Source: Jatrophihabitans_A lederbergiae (lineage in GTDB: Bacteria > Actinomycetota > Actinomycetes > Mycobacteriales > Jatrophihabitantaceae). From it: a DNA stretch of 64,000 nt. This document shows positions 35,764 through 45,184 of the stretch, piece by piece; within the stretch, counting starts at the first letter, position 1, and each line of letters begins with the position of its first letter. The translations under genes were made by a program, and so were the position numbers. The stretch is taken from assembly GCF_031845305.1 (NCBI RefSeq), contig NZ_JAVREH010000014.1, forward strand, positions 31,965-95,964. Direction: 5' to 3'. Under the pieces are notes generated by a model, which saw nothing but the letters and a program-made list of their open reading frames with translations, searched no databases and had not been told where the DNA came from.

Positions 35764-35852
35764 GGCTGCTCCTGCCCCGGTCTGGCGTACGTGCGGGCCC
35801 AGCTTATCGGGGTACTTGCCGACCGCCCGGCACCCCCGCTACCCGCACCGGG

Positions 35853-36344
35853 TCACGGATCGGTGAGCGTCCGCAGCAGCCGTCGCAGCCCGGTGGCCAG
35901 GTTTGCCCGCTGGGTTGCGGACAGCCCCGCAAGCAGCGCGTCCTCGGAGGCGAGCAGTGCCGCGAATGCCGCATCGACCTGTCGCAGTCCGGTTTCGGTG
36001 AGGCGGATCAGCACCTGGCGGCCGTCATCGGGATGGGCTCCGCGCTCGATGAGTCCGCGCTCGGCCAGGCGGTCCAACCGGTTGGTCATGGTTCCCGAGG
36101 TGACATGGGTGGCTTCGACGAGCTGACCCGGCGTCTGCTGAAAGGGTGTTCCGGTCCGGCGCAGGGCGGCGAGCACGTCGAATTCGTGCAGCGCGAGACC
36201 GTGCTGGCCGAATGCCTGGCTCCGGCGCTCGTCGAGCAGCTGGGCGAGCCGGCTGATCCGGCTCAGCACCTGCAGCGGCGCCACGTCCAGGTCGGGCCGC
36301 TCCCGGGCCCAGGCGTCGGCAATGGCATCTACTTCGTCGGCCAT
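35853..36344 (-). CDS. MarR-family transcriptional regulator
   Basis: 163 residues with the MarR winged helix: LHEFDVLAALRRTG, a recognition helix in THVTSGTMTNRLDRLAERGL and the wing HPDDGRQVLIRLTETG. The ATG at 36344 lies just downstream of a CTTGACATCAAG palindrome, indicating autoregulation. A matching pair of sites precedes the methyltransferase gene at 37953, which is the likely regulated partner. Confidence 0.9.
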   Translation of the reverse strand: MADEVDAIADAWARERPDLDVAPLQVLSRISRLAQLLDERRSQAFGQHGLALHEFDVLAALRRTGTPFQQTPGQLVEATHVTSGTMTNRLDRLAERGLIERGAHPDDGRQVLIRLTETGLRQVDAAFAALLASEDALLAGLSATQRANLATGLRRLLRTLTDP

Positions 36345-36366
36345 GCGCGCGAGCCTAGTGGGTTCT

Positions 36367-36378
36367 CTTGACATCAAG
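36367..36378. promoter_or_regulatory. MarR operator candidate (own promoter)
   Basis: CTTGACATCAAG is one mismatch from a perfect palindrome. It lies 23 bases upstream of the marR start and shares 11 of 12 bases with the core of the palindrome at 37920-37935. Confidence 0.6.
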
Positions 36379-36381
36379 GCA

Positions 36382-36966
36382 TCACCGGTGGGCGGCGGGG
36401 TGCAGGTGAACGCGTTCCCCGTCGTGGTCCAGGATGACCAGGATTTCGACCGGACCGTCGTGTGCCCCGACGGCGTGCGGAACCATGGTCGAGAACTCCG
36501 CGGCATCCCCCGCCTCGACCAGGATGGTCCGTTCTCCCAGTTGCAGCCGGGCCGTTCCCGACAGCACGGTGAACCAGTCCCGTCCCGGATGCACGCCCAG
36601 CTCGGCTCTGCCGACCGGACGGGTCGGGGCGGCGATCCGCATCTTGGCGACGGTCACCCCATGCGGTGCGCCCTCGCGGGTCAGCAGCCAGGTGGTCACT
36701 CCGGAGGCTTCATCGCGCTGTGGCCGGATCACCACGTCGTCATCGTCGACAGATTCGACCAGCTGGTCCAGGGTGGTGCCCAATGCCCTGGCGATCGGTA
36801 CCAGTTGGTCCAGGGCGATCCGGCGGTGGCCGGTCTCGATCCGGCTCAGCGTCGACGGGCTGAGATAACAGCGGGCGGCAAGGGCGTCCAAGGACCACCC
36901 GCGCGCCAGCCGCAGTCCCCGAATTCGCTCCCGCACTAGACCATCGAGTTCAACTTCTTGCGTCAT
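36382..36966 (-). CDS. XRE-family regulator with C-terminal cupin domain
   Basis: 194 residues: an N-terminal XRE helix-turn-helix (about residues 8-65, ARGWSLDALAARCYLSPSTLSRIE) and a small C-terminal cupin (ELGVHPGRDWFTVLSGTARL, VPHAVGAHDGPVEILVILDH). Such proteins sense a small ligand with the cupin. It is divergent from a methyltransferase gene with only 47 bases between starts, so it probably controls both. Confidence 0.9.
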   Translation of the reverse strand: MTQEVELDGLVRERIRGLRLARGWSLDALAARCYLSPSTLSRIETGHRRIALDQLVPIARALGTTLDQLVESVDDDDVVIRPQRDEASGVTTWLLTREGAPHGVTVAKMRIAAPTRPVGRAELGVHPGRDWFTVLSGTARLQLGERTILVEAGDAAEFSTMVPHAVGAHDGPVEILVILDHDGERVHLHPAAHR

Positions 36967-37013
36967 AGGCAAGAGTGTATGCCGGATCAGCATGACGCTC
37001 GTACGCTCAGACC

Positions 37014-37883
37014 ATGACTTCCGAACCTGTTGCACATCATGACCACCACCACGCCGACGGACCCGGCGAAGATCCGGACGCGGCTGCGGCCATGGCTGAG
37101 CTGCTGGAACTGGACGGCGAGGTACTGCACGACTACCTCGCAGGCATAACCTCCTGGATCGCCGAGCAGAGCGATGCCGCTCCCCGCCGAATTCTCGACC
37201 TGGGGGCCGGAACCGGCACCGGCACCATCGCCCTCGCCCGTCAATTTTCCGACGCCGAGGTGATCGCGCTCGACAACTCCGCGGCACTGCTGAGTCGTCT
37301 CCAGGGCAAGGTCGCCGACCTGGAACTGGACAGCCGGGTGAGCTGGCTGCAGGTGGACCTCGACGCCGAATGGCCGACACTCGCCGAGGTGGACCTCGCC
37401 TGGGCGTGCACCTCGATGCACCACCTGGCTGACGGCGGTCGCGTGCTCGCCGACGTCTTCGCAACCCTGCGGCCTGGTGGCCTGCTGGTCGTTCTCGAAC
37501 TGGATTCGCCGCCTCGTTTCCTTCCCGACGACGTCGGCTCGGGGTTAGAGGCCCGCTGCCAGGACGCCGTGTCGCAGCTGAACGCCGAGGTGATGCCGCT
37601 GCTCGGGCTGGATTGGGGCCCGCAGCTCGAGCAGGCCGGATTCGACGTCGTCACCCGACGACGCTTCGACATCGACCTGAGGCCGCCGCTTCCGGAGGCC
37701 ATCGGCCGCTACGCCCGGGCCTACCTTCAGCGGATCCGGTCCGCGATGCACGACCGACTGGAGCCTGCCGACCTGCGGGCTCTGGACAGCCTGCTGGCAC
37801 CCGACGGGCCGGACAGCCTGCTCGTGCGAACCGATCTGGTTGTCCGAGGAACCCGGACGGCATGGCTGGGCCGCCGACCCTAG
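37014..37883 (+). CDS. Class I SAM-dependent methyltransferase
   Basis: 289 residues. SAM-binding motif I is ILDLGAGTGTGTIALA (residues about 60-75); motif II and post-I segments are VIALDNS and WACTSMHHLADGG. The N-terminus is His-rich (HHDHHHADG), possibly a metal-binding tail. The substrate is unknown. It is divergent from the XRE-cupin gene. Confidence 0.85.
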   Translation: MTSEPVAHHDHHHADGPGEDPDAAAAMAELLELDGEVLHDYLAGITSWIAEQSDAAPRRILDLGAGTGTGTIALARQFSDAEVIALDNSAALLSRLQGKVADLELDSRVSWLQVDLDAEWPTLAEVDLAWACTSMHHLADGGRVLADVFATLRPGGLLVVLELDSPPRFLPDDVGSGLEARCQDAVSQLNAEVMPLLGLDWGPQLEQAGFDVVTRRRFDIDLRPPLPEAIGRYARAYLQRIRSAMHDRLEPADLRALDSLLAPDGPDSLLVRTDLVVRGTRTAWLGRRP

Positions 37884-37900
37884 CCCGCGCCATGCATTCT

Positions 37901-37935
37901 CTCGACGTCAAGGTATAGCCTCTTGATATCAAGAG
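37901..37935. promoter_or_regulatory. Paired MarR operator candidates before tam
   Basis: A perfect 16-base palindrome CTCTTGATATCAAGAG lies at 37920-37935 and a weaker half-matching copy CTCGACGTCAAG at 37901-37912. Both resemble the site at the marR promoter (36367-36378). They sit directly before the tam ribosome site, so repression is inferred. Confidence 0.65.
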
Positions 37936-37952
37936 ATCAATCTGGAGGCGGC

Positions 37953-38726
37953 ATGCAGTGGGATCCACAGCAGTACGGCAGGTACAGCTCCGAGCGGGGC
38001 CGGCCGTTCTTCGACCTGCTCGCCCAGGTCCGGGCACAGGCACCAGCATCGGTCACCGACCTCGGCTGCGGCTCCGGTGAGCTCACCGCCGCACTGGCGC
38101 AGCGCTGGCCCGAGGCGACGATTCGAGGTTTGGACTCCTCACCCGACATGATCGAGCGCGCCAACCAACACCAGAGCGAGAACCTCAGCTTTCACCTCGC
38201 CCGAGCCGAGGACTTTTCCGCAACCGAGGTCGAGGTGCTGATCAGTAACGCGCTGCTGCAGTGGGTTCCCGGACACCTCGGGCTGCTCAGCCGTTGGGCG
38301 GGCGAACTGGCCGGTGGCGGCTGGCTGGCACTGCAGGTTCCGGCGAACTTCGACTCACCGTCACACCGGCTGATGCGCGAGCTGGCGTCCGCACCACGCT
38401 GGCGCGACACCCTCGACGGCGTGCTGCGCCATGCCGACGCCGTCTCCGAGCCGGCTGATTACCTCGCCACACTGGCGGACGCGGGCCTGCGGGTCGACGC
38501 CTGGCAGACCAGTTACCTGCACGTGCTCAGTGGCGAGAATCCGGTGCTGGAGTGGGTGCGGGGCACCGGGCTGCGGCCGGTGCTACAAGCCTTAGAAGAC
38601 AACGACGCCGATCGTGCCGAGTTCGAGGCCGAGTACGCCAGCCTGCTGCGCCAGGCTTACCCCGCACGCGAAGGCGTCACGATGTTTCCGTTCCTGCGCA
38701 CCTTCGTCGTGGCGAGCAAGCCGTGA
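37953..38726 (+). CDS. tam: Trans-aconitate 2-methyltransferase
   Basis: 257 residues matching Tam. It opens MQWDPQQYGRYSSERGRPF, has motif I VTDLGCGSGELTAALAQRWP, and the family block ISNALLQWVPGHLGLL. It would methylate trans-aconitate, a spontaneous inhibitory by-product of the citrate cycle. GGAGG precedes the ATG. Its stop overlaps the VOC gene (GTGA). Two MarR-type palindromes sit upstream. Confidence 0.9.
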   Translation: MQWDPQQYGRYSSERGRPFFDLLAQVRAQAPASVTDLGCGSGELTAALAQRWPEATIRGLDSSPDMIERANQHQSENLSFHLARAEDFSATEVEVLISNALLQWVPGHLGLLSRWAGELAGGGWLALQVPANFDSPSHRLMRELASAPRWRDTLDGVLRHADAVSEPADYLATLADAGLRVDAWQTSYLHVLSGENPVLEWVRGTGLRPVLQALEDNDADRAEFEAEYASLLRQAYPAREGVTMFPFLRTFVVASKP

Positions 38727-39082
38727 TTACCGGCCTCGATCACGTCCAGGTCGCCATCCCGGCAGGCGGCGAGGACGCAGCGCGGGCCTTCTACAGCGGG
38801 CTGCTCGGCATGAGCGAACAACCCAAGCCGGCAGCCTTGGCAGAGCGGAGAGGTTGCTGGTTCACCGGCGGCGCGGCCGTGCTGCACCTAGGTGTCGAGC
38901 ATCCCTTTCAGCCCGCACGAAAGGCGCATCCGGCGTTTCTGGTGACCGACCTGAACCAGCTTCGAAACCGGCTCACCGCCGCGGGTGCTGAGTGCGTGGA
39001 CGCCAGCGGGGAGCTACCCGGGATCGTGCGGTTCCACACCACCGACCCGTTCGGGAACCGGCTCGAATTCCAGCAGGCCTAG
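38723..39082 (+). CDS. Glyoxalase/VOC-superfamily protein
   Basis: 119 residues with the beta-alpha-beta-beta-beta VOC module repeated: GLDHVQVAIPAG (His ligand) and FHTTDPFGNRLEFQ (Glu ligand). Metal-dependent lyases, dioxygenases and resistance proteins share it. The GTG overlaps the tam stop, so it is in the same MarR-regulated transcript. Confidence 0.87.
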   Translation: MITGLDHVQVAIPAGGEDAARAFYSGLLGMSEQPKPAALAERRGCWFTGGAAVLHLGVEHPFQPARKAHPAFLVTDLNQLRNRLTAAGAECVDASGELPGIVRFHTTDPFGNRLEFQQA

Positions 39083-39105
39083 CACCACAGCAGGCCTAGC
39101 CGCGC

Positions 39106-39579
39106 TCACTGGCCAGGCGCCTCGGCGGCCACGATCTTGCGCACCACGCGCAGGTAACGGCGATTGATCAGGGCCTGCGCCAGCCGTGACACCGGACCGC
39201 CGAGGCGCATGAACCAGCGCCGCGGGCGGGAGTTCGAATGGAGCCTCACCACGACCGAGTCATCGGCGACCCAGTCCACGAAGAAACTCTCTTCGCCTTC
39301 TTCGGGATGATCCGGCCGGGTGTGATAGGTGAATCCACGTCGCCGCGGCTCATCGACAACCTCGGTCACATCACAGGAGCCGTGCACGCTGAACGGGCCG
39401 AGACCGAAGCGCAGCCGAATGACGTCCCCGACCCGGACCGAGCCGGTCGGCATGGTCATCTTCACGCCGGCCTTGTTGTGCATGTGCAACGTCAACACCG
39501 CCCGCGACGCCGAGTCGAACGCTGCCGCACCGTGACCGGCCACCGTGGCCACCTGCATTTGCCGATAGTGGGATGCCAT
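39106..39579 (-). CDS. DUF1990 family protein
   Basis: 157 residues. The pattern (early LTLHMHNKAGVKM, then VRVGDVIRLRFGLG, GFTYHTRPDHPEEGEESF, C-terminal RRYLRVVRKIVA) fits the conserved actinobacterial DUF1990 proteins. Biochemical function unknown. It lies just downstream of topA on the same strand. Confidence 0.78.
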   Translation of the reverse strand: MASHYRQMQVATVAGHGAAAFDSASRAVLTLHMHNKAGVKMTMPTGSVRVGDVIRLRFGLGPFSVHGSCDVTEVVDEPRRRGFTYHTRPDHPEEGEESFFVDWVADDSVVVRLHSNSRPRRWFMRLGGPVSRLAQALINRRYLRVVRKIVAAEAPGQ

Positions 39580-39615
39580 CAGCCTAGTGTGCCTGGCGGA
39601 TCGGAGCGGGCGACG

Positions 39616-42435
39616 TCAGGCCTTCTTTGCCGCTACTTTCTTGGCGGCGACCTTCTTGGCAGGTGCCTTCTTCACAGCGGACTTCGTCGCAGTCGCCTTC
39701 TTCGCGATGGTTTTGGTGCCGGTCGGCTTCTTGGCCGGTGCCTTCTTGGTGGCCTTCTTCGTCGCCTTCTTCACCGGCCCGCGAGCCCGGCGGTCCGCCA
39801 GCAGCTCGGACGCGCGCTCGTCCGTGAGCTCATCCACCGAGTCGTCCCGGCGCAGCGAGGCATTCGTTTCGCCGTCGGTGACGTACGGGCCGAACCGCCC
39901 GTCCTTCACCACCATCGGCTGCTGCGAGACCGGGTCGACGCCGAGTTCCTTCAGCGGCGGGGCGGCCGCGGCACGACGTCCACGCAGCTTCGGCTGGGCG
40001 AAGATGGCCAGCGCCTCGTCCAGGGTGACCGTGAAAAGCTGTTCCTCGGCCTCCAGCGACCGGGAGTCGGTGCCGCGCTTGATGTACGGGCCGTACCGGC
40101 CGTTCTGCGCGGTGATTTCCGCCCCCTTGGTGGGGTCCTCGGCCTCGCCGGTGCCGGGGTCGATGCCGACCACCCGGGGCAGGGTGAGCAACTTGGCCGC
40201 GTCCTCGACCGTCAGCGTGTCCAGCGACATGTTCTTGAACAGCGACGCCGTCCGCTCGCCGTCGGTGACGTACGGGCCGTAGCGGCCGTTCTTGCCGGTG
40301 ATCTCGCGGCCGGTGTCAGGGTCGACGCCGATCTCACGGTCACCTGACGGCGCCGAGAGCAACTCCTCCACCTTCTCGGGGGTGAGCTCGTCCGGTGCGA
40401 GGTCCTCGGGCACCGAGGCGCGCCGCTCCGACTCCGCGCCACCCTGCTGGACGTAGGGCCCGTACCGGCCCACTCGCACCACGATGTCGCTGCCCGGCCC
40501 GAACAGCTGGATGGAGTTCACACCGCGCGCGTCGATGTCCTCCAGGCGCTCCGCGATCAGCTTCTTGAGGCCGCCCTGGGACGAGATCCGGCCGTCGTCG
40601 CCCTCCGCGCGCTCGGCATCGGTGGCGCCGAAGTAGAACTTGCGCAGCCAGTCCACCCGGGAGGCGGTGCCGCCGGCGATGGAGTCCAGGTCGTTCTCGA
40701 CGGAGGCGGTGAAGCCATAGTCCACCAGCCGGCCGAAGTGCCCCTCCAGCAGGCCGACGACGGCGAAGGCAACCCAGGACGGAACCAGCGCCGAGCCCTT
40801 CTTCCACACGTAGCCGCGGTCCTGGATGGTCTGCATGATCGAGGCGTATGTCGAGGGCCGGCCGATGCCGAGTTCCTCCATGGCCTTGACGAGCGAGGCC
40901 TCGGTGTAGCGGGCAGGCGGGTTCGTCGAGTGCCCGGACGGCTCCAGCGAGCGCACGCCGAGGCCGTCGCCGCGGGCCAGTTGCGGCAGCCGCTTCTCGG
41001 TGTCGTCCCGGCCGGAGTCGCCGGCGTCCGAATCGTCGGTGTCCTCGACGTAGGCGCGCAGGAAGCCGGGGAACGTGATGGTGCGCCCGGACGTCGCGAA
41101 CTCGGCACGTTCATTGGCCACCGACGTGCCCGCCAGCCGCACAGACACGCTGGTGCCGACGGCGTCGGACATCTGCGAGGCCAGGGTGCGCTGCCAGATC
41201 AGCTCATAGAGCCGGAACTCGTCCGAGGACAGCGCCGACGCAAGCTCGCCCGGGGTCCGGAAGGCGTCACCGGCGGGCCGGATGGCCTCGTGCGCCTCCT
41301 GGGCGTTCTTGACCTTGCGGCTGTAGTGCCGCGGCTCGGCCGGTACGTAGGCGTCGCCGTACAGGTCCCGGGCCTGGGAGCGGGCTGCGGTCAGCGCCGT
41401 CTCGGACAGGTTCGTCGAGTCGGTACGCATATAGGTGATGTAGCCGTTCTCGTACAGCCGCTGGGCGACGCGCATGGTCACCTGCGAGGACCAGCGCATC
41501 TTGCGGCCGGCCTCCTGCTGCAGCGTTGAGGTCATGAACGGCGGGTACGGGCGGCGGCGGTAGGGCTTCTCTTCGACGCGCGTGACGGCGAAGTCGGCGT
41601 CGGCCAGCCGGGCGGCCAGGCCGCGGGCGCCCGCCTCGTCCAGATGAAGCACCTCTGAGGACGCGCGACCGGTGGCGGGGTCGAAGTCGCGTCCGGTGGC
41701 GATGCGCTCGTCATCCAAGGCCACCAGCGTCGCGCCGAAGGTCTCCGGGTCGTTGGGCTTGCGGACGGCCGGGGCGAAGCTGCCCTCGATGTCCCAGTAG
41801 TTCGCGGTATGAAAGGCCATCCGCTGCCGCTCGCGCTCGACCACGATGCGGGTCGCCACGGACTGCACCCGACCCGCCGAGAGCTTCGGCAGCACCTTCT
41901 TCCACAGCACCGGCGACACCTCGTAGCCGTAGAGGCGGTCCAGGATGCGGCGGGTCTCCTGCGCGTCGACCAGATGGGCGTCGATCTCGCGCGGCTCGGA
42001 CACCGCTCGCGCGATGGCGGCCGGGGTGATCTCGTGGAACACCATCCGGCGTACCGGAACGGTGGGCTTGAGCGTCTGCACCAGGTGCCACGCGATGGCC
42101 TCGCCCTCGCGGTCCTCATCGGTGGCTAGATAGACCTCGTCGGCGTCCTTGACCAGGGCCTTCAATTTGCTGACCTGGGACTTGCGGTCCGGGCTCACCA
42201 CGTACAGCGGCTCGAAGTCCGCCTCGGTGTTGACCCCGAGCCGCGCCCAGGGCTGGCCCTTGTAGGCGGCGGGAACGTCGGCGGCATTGCGCGGCAGGTC
42301 CCGGATATGACCGATCGACGCCTCGACGGTGTACCCCGCACCGAGGTATCCGCCGATCGTCTTCGCCTTCGCCGGGGATTCCACGATCACCAGCTTGTTG
42401 CCGGTGCCCGCTTTTTTCCCGCGTGCCTGCGCCAC
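39616..42435 (-). CDS. topA: DNA topoisomerase I
   Basis: About 939 residues. A TOPRIM domain (KLVIVESPAKAKTIGGYLG) is followed by the type IA core with the active-site tyrosine in GYITYMRTDSTNLS. C-terminal repeats each carry G(R/K)(Y/F)GPYV, and the tail is Lys/Ala-rich (KKATKKAPAKK type), as in mycobacterial TopA, which binds DNA non-specifically. GTG at 42435 is chosen, 6 bases after AGGGAG; an earlier GTG (42438) is possible. Confidence 0.95.
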   Translation of the reverse strand: MAQARGKKAGTGNKLVIVESPAKAKTIGGYLGAGYTVEASIGHIRDLPRNAADVPAAYKGQPWARLGVNTEADFEPLYVVSPDRKSQVSKLKALVKDADEVYLATDEDREGEAIAWHLVQTLKPTVPVRRMVFHEITPAAIARAVSEPREIDAHLVDAQETRRILDRLYGYEVSPVLWKKVLPKLSAGRVQSVATRIVVERERQRMAFHTANYWDIEGSFAPAVRKPNDPETFGATLVALDDERIATGRDFDPATGRASSEVLHLDEAGARGLAARLADADFAVTRVEEKPYRRRPYPPFMTSTLQQEAGRKMRWSSQVTMRVAQRLYENGYITYMRTDSTNLSETALTAARSQARDLYGDAYVPAEPRHYSRKVKNAQEAHEAIRPAGDAFRTPGELASALSSDEFRLYELIWQRTLASQMSDAVGTSVSVRLAGTSVANERAEFATSGRTITFPGFLRAYVEDTDDSDAGDSGRDDTEKRLPQLARGDGLGVRSLEPSGHSTNPPARYTEASLVKAMEELGIGRPSTYASIMQTIQDRGYVWKKGSALVPSWVAFAVVGLLEGHFGRLVDYGFTASVENDLDSIAGGTASRVDWLRKFYFGATDAERAEGDDGRISSQGGLKKLIAERLEDIDARGVNSIQLFGPGSDIVVRVGRYGPYVQQGGAESERRASVPEDLAPDELTPEKVEELLSAPSGDREIGVDPDTGREITGKNGRYGPYVTDGERTASLFKNMSLDTLTVEDAAKLLTLPRVVGIDPGTGEAEDPTKGAEITAQNGRYGPYIKRGTDSRSLEAEEQLFTVTLDEALAIFAQPKLRGRRAAAAPPLKELGVDPVSQQPMVVKDGRFGPYVTDGETNASLRRDDSVDELTDERASELLADRRARGPVKKATKKATKKAPAKKPTGTKTIAKKATATKSAVKKAPAKKVAAKKVAAKKA

Positions 42436-42546
42436 CACGTACTCCCTGTCTCTGATCACCGAGCGTGAGCGACCAAGTCGCCCGCGTTCGCCCGGTACTT
42501 CGGCGGACGGTACCTCACGGTCCCCGCCTCTGGTCCTATCGGTGGG

Positions 42547-43146
42547 TCACACCACCACGCTCAAGGCTAAAACCACGGCGATGCCGGTCACGGAGAGCAC
42601 CGTCTCCATCAACGACCACGACTTGATGTTCTGGCTCACCGACAGACCGAAATACTGCTTCGTCAGCCAGAACCCCGCATCGTTGACGTGCGAGAAGAAC
42701 AGCGAGCCGGCACCGATCGCCAGTACCAACAATGACACATGCGACGTGCTCAGTGTTGCGGTGACCGGCTGCAGGATGCCCGCGGCGGTCACCGTGGCCA
42801 CCGTGGCCGAGCCCGTCGCCAACCGGATCAGCACCGCGACGAACCAGGCCAGCAGCAGCGGCGACACCGTGCTGCCCTCGACCCAGGACGCGATCATCTT
42901 CGAGATGCCCACGCTGGCCACGGTGAGCGTCTTGTCGAGACCGAGGCCCGCGATGGCGCCGACGATCACGGCGCCGATCGTCAGGCTCAGGAACGGGTTC
43001 AGCTTGAGGAAGGTGATCAGCGCGATGATGAGCCCGATGCCCACCAGCGCGGCGATGATCAGCCGGCTGTCGTGCGCCCCGGAGTTTCCGGCCGCGAGCA
43101 GCTGAACCGCCATCGGGTGGAATGCGAGCACCTGGGACCCGATCAT
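42547..43146 (-). pseudogene. gntT: Gluconate permease (GntP family) with large in-frame internal deletion
   Basis: 199 residues instead of the family's about 440-460. The first about 80 residues match the N-terminus (FLSLTIGAVIVGAIAG...VGISKM). They run directly into the C-terminal third (IASWVEGSTVSPLLLAW, SHVNDAGFWLTKQYFG, IKSWSLMETVLSVTG). Roughly 260 central residues are missing, in frame, at the VGISKM/IASWV join near 42895. The ATG overlaps the gluconokinase stop. Almost certainly not a working transporter. Confidence 0.85.
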
Positions 43147-43649
43147 GAGAACTGAACCTCCTGAAGAAAGTCGTGCACTATCTGTTCGGGATCGTGGGTG
43201 AAGTCCTCGCTGATCCCGCACTCGTCCGGCGTCAGGGGTTCCAGCGCCTCGTACTGGGAGTCGATCAGGGACGCGGGCATGTAGTGGTTCACCCGGTGGC
43301 CGACCCGCGCCGCGACGACCTGAGGCTCACCGGCCAGATGCAGGAAACACAGTGTGTCCGACCCGGTGCGCAGGACGTCGCGGTAGCGGTGCTTCAGCGC
43401 GGAACAGGCCAGCACGCAGCCCTCGCGCTCGTCCCGCAGCCACTCGGCGAGCCGGTTCAGCCACGGGCTGCGGTCGGCGTCGGTCAGCGGGTGCCCGGCC
43501 GCCATCTTGGCCTTGAGCTCAGGGGTGTGGAAGTCGTCGGCGTCCGCGAACGGCACACCGAGCTGGTTCGCCAGGATGAGCCCGACGGTGGTCTTTCCAC
43601 TCCCCGCAACCCCCATCACCACGACGGTGGGGGAAATGCCGATATCCAT
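43143..43649 (-). CDS. gntK: Gluconokinase
   Basis: 168 residues with the shikimate-kinase-like P-loop GVAGSGKTTVG, DADDFHTPELKAKMAAGHPLTDADR (gluconate site) and CSALKHRYRDVLR. It phosphorylates gluconate to 6-phosphogluconate. It is coupled to the deleted permease gene (ATGA), so its substrate supply has probably been lost. Confidence 0.93.
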   Translation of the reverse strand: MDIGISPTVVVMGVAGSGKTTVGLILANQLGVPFADADDFHTPELKAKMAAGHPLTDADRSPWLNRLAEWLRDEREGCVLACSALKHRYRDVLRTGSDTLCFLHLAGEPQVVAARVGHRVNHYMPASLIDSQYEALEPLTPDECGISEDFTHDPEQIVHDFLQEVQFS

Positions 43650-43786
43650 GACCCGAACTTAGCCTCGGCGCCCGCGCCGCCATCCACAGGCGCAGGTCGA
43701 TGAGCAAAGACAAGGGAAGTCGCGCCTGAACGGGAAACGCGGATATGCCCATCCGGACGATTTCATCCGGTTACCGGGAGATGCCC

Positions 43787-44508
43787 ATGAGCTTTCCACC
43801 GTCCGGCACAGCTGCCCCACTCAGCCGCCGACGAGGGGGTCGTGCTCGGACCCGACGACGGTGCGCCTACTGGTGGTTCGTTGACGATCAACAAGGTCAC
43901 CGGTGGCGCGACGCGAGGAGGTGTAGACATCGTCGATCACCGGATGCCCGCTGGCTACGTGCCGCCGATGCACGTGCACAGCGACTCGGACGAGGTGTGC
44001 TACATCATCGACGCGCTCTATCGGCGGTATCCGACCAGGGACGCGCTGCTGGATGCCCTGACGCGGCGATCGTTCGAGCTCGTGCTCCGCTGCGCCAGGG
44101 ACGCGGAATCGCTCGACGTATCCGGCCTCAACTGCCTGGACCATTTCCTGGACGCGATCCTCAGTCACCGCACCGAGTTGGTGTTGCCGCTGCACGGCGG
44201 CCCAGCCCCTCTTCGCGCGAGACCAAAGCGGTGCGGTCTGAGGTTCACGAGTCGTTGCAGCACCTGCTCGAGCGTGGACAACGCGACAGCAGCGTCCGCG
44301 ACCACGCGACCACGGCTGACATCATCATCTTCGGTGCGATGATCGCGCAGCCGCTACCTACCATTTCCGCCCAAGACGCGCCATTCCCGCCCAGGACGCG
44401 GTGGCGCGCCGACTCAAACAGGTTTACCTCGACGGCCTCTCCGCCACGTCGCCCCGGACCCCGGCCGTTGCTCGCGGTCCGAAGAGCGCCGCCAGACCCA
44501 GGACATAG
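43787..44508 (+). pseudogene. Chimeric remnant: cupin N-terminus fused to a TetR regulator
   Basis: The 5' part (from an ATG at 43787 with a GGGAG site, then one frame change near 43828) encodes the start of a small cupin (GGSLTINKVTGG, YVPPMHVHSDSDEVCYII). At about 44011 it joins, without a stop, to the end of a TetR helix-turn-helix (LYRRYPTRDALLDALTRR) and its ligand domain. The TetR part then shifts frame again near 44208 and ends at 44508. Two unrelated genes were joined by a deletion and the product has decayed. Confidence 0.75.
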
Positions 44509-44592
44509 CCGTTTATCGAAGGGCTCCGCTCGGTCGCGAAGCTCGGCCGTCGCGTCGCAAGCAGAAAAACCAGTACCGATGTACGACCCGCC

Positions 44593-45165
44593 CTAGCCCA
44601 GTGGCCAGTCACGGCGGGCACCCAATGGTGGTTCGCCCACAAGTTCGGCCAGCCGCCGGAGCCGCTTCACCGAGGTGACCCGCCAACCCGAGCCCATCCG
44701 GACGCCCACGTCCACGGCGGCGACGCCGAGGCGGGCCAGCTCACCACCGGCCCTGCGGTGCAGCGCGGCGTCGGATGAATCCATCAGCAACAGGTAGCCG
44801 GCCTCGTCAGCCTTGCCGGCGGCGAGCGCCCACAACCGCAGACCGGACGCGGTGAGGGCAAGATCCGCCGGCGCTCGCAGGGAGGCGCCCCGCGTCCAGC
44901 GGGCGGCGTGCGGGGCGAGGACCTCGGTGAACTCCGTCCGGACGGCGATCAGCTCGCCCGGCGCGGGTGCGGTGTCGGAGGCCAGCGACCTGGCCGCGAA
45001 CTCCGCGCGCAAGGCCTCGGCGCGCCACCGCTCGGCGACCAGCACCGATAGCCGGGCGCCGGGACGGGAGCCGCCGCGAACCCAGTCACCGCCGGCGAGC
45101 AGCAGGCCGTCCAGATCCTCGAGAACGGGGTCTGCGGCTTCGGCTCCGAACAACGAGAACTGCAC
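44593..45165 (-). CDS. Conserved hypothetical actinobacterial protein
   Basis: 190 residues from a GTG at 45165 (QFSLFGAEAADP opening). It contains RLSVLVAERWRAEALRAEF and RLRRLAELVGEPP, and ends near the manA stop on the same strand (20 bases apart). No catalytic motif recognised. Soluble alpha/beta composition. Function unknown. Confidence 0.7.
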   Translation of the reverse strand: MQFSLFGAEAADPVLEDLDGLLLAGGDWVRGGSRPGARLSVLVAERWRAEALRAEFAARSLASDTAPAPGELIAVRTEFTEVLAPHAARWTRGASLRAPADLALTASGLRLWALAAGKADEAGYLLLMDSSDAALHRRAGGELARLGVAAVDVGVRMGSGWRVTSVKRLRRLAELVGEPPLGARRDWPLG

Positions 45166-45184
45166 GGGCGCGATTGTGCCGCAC

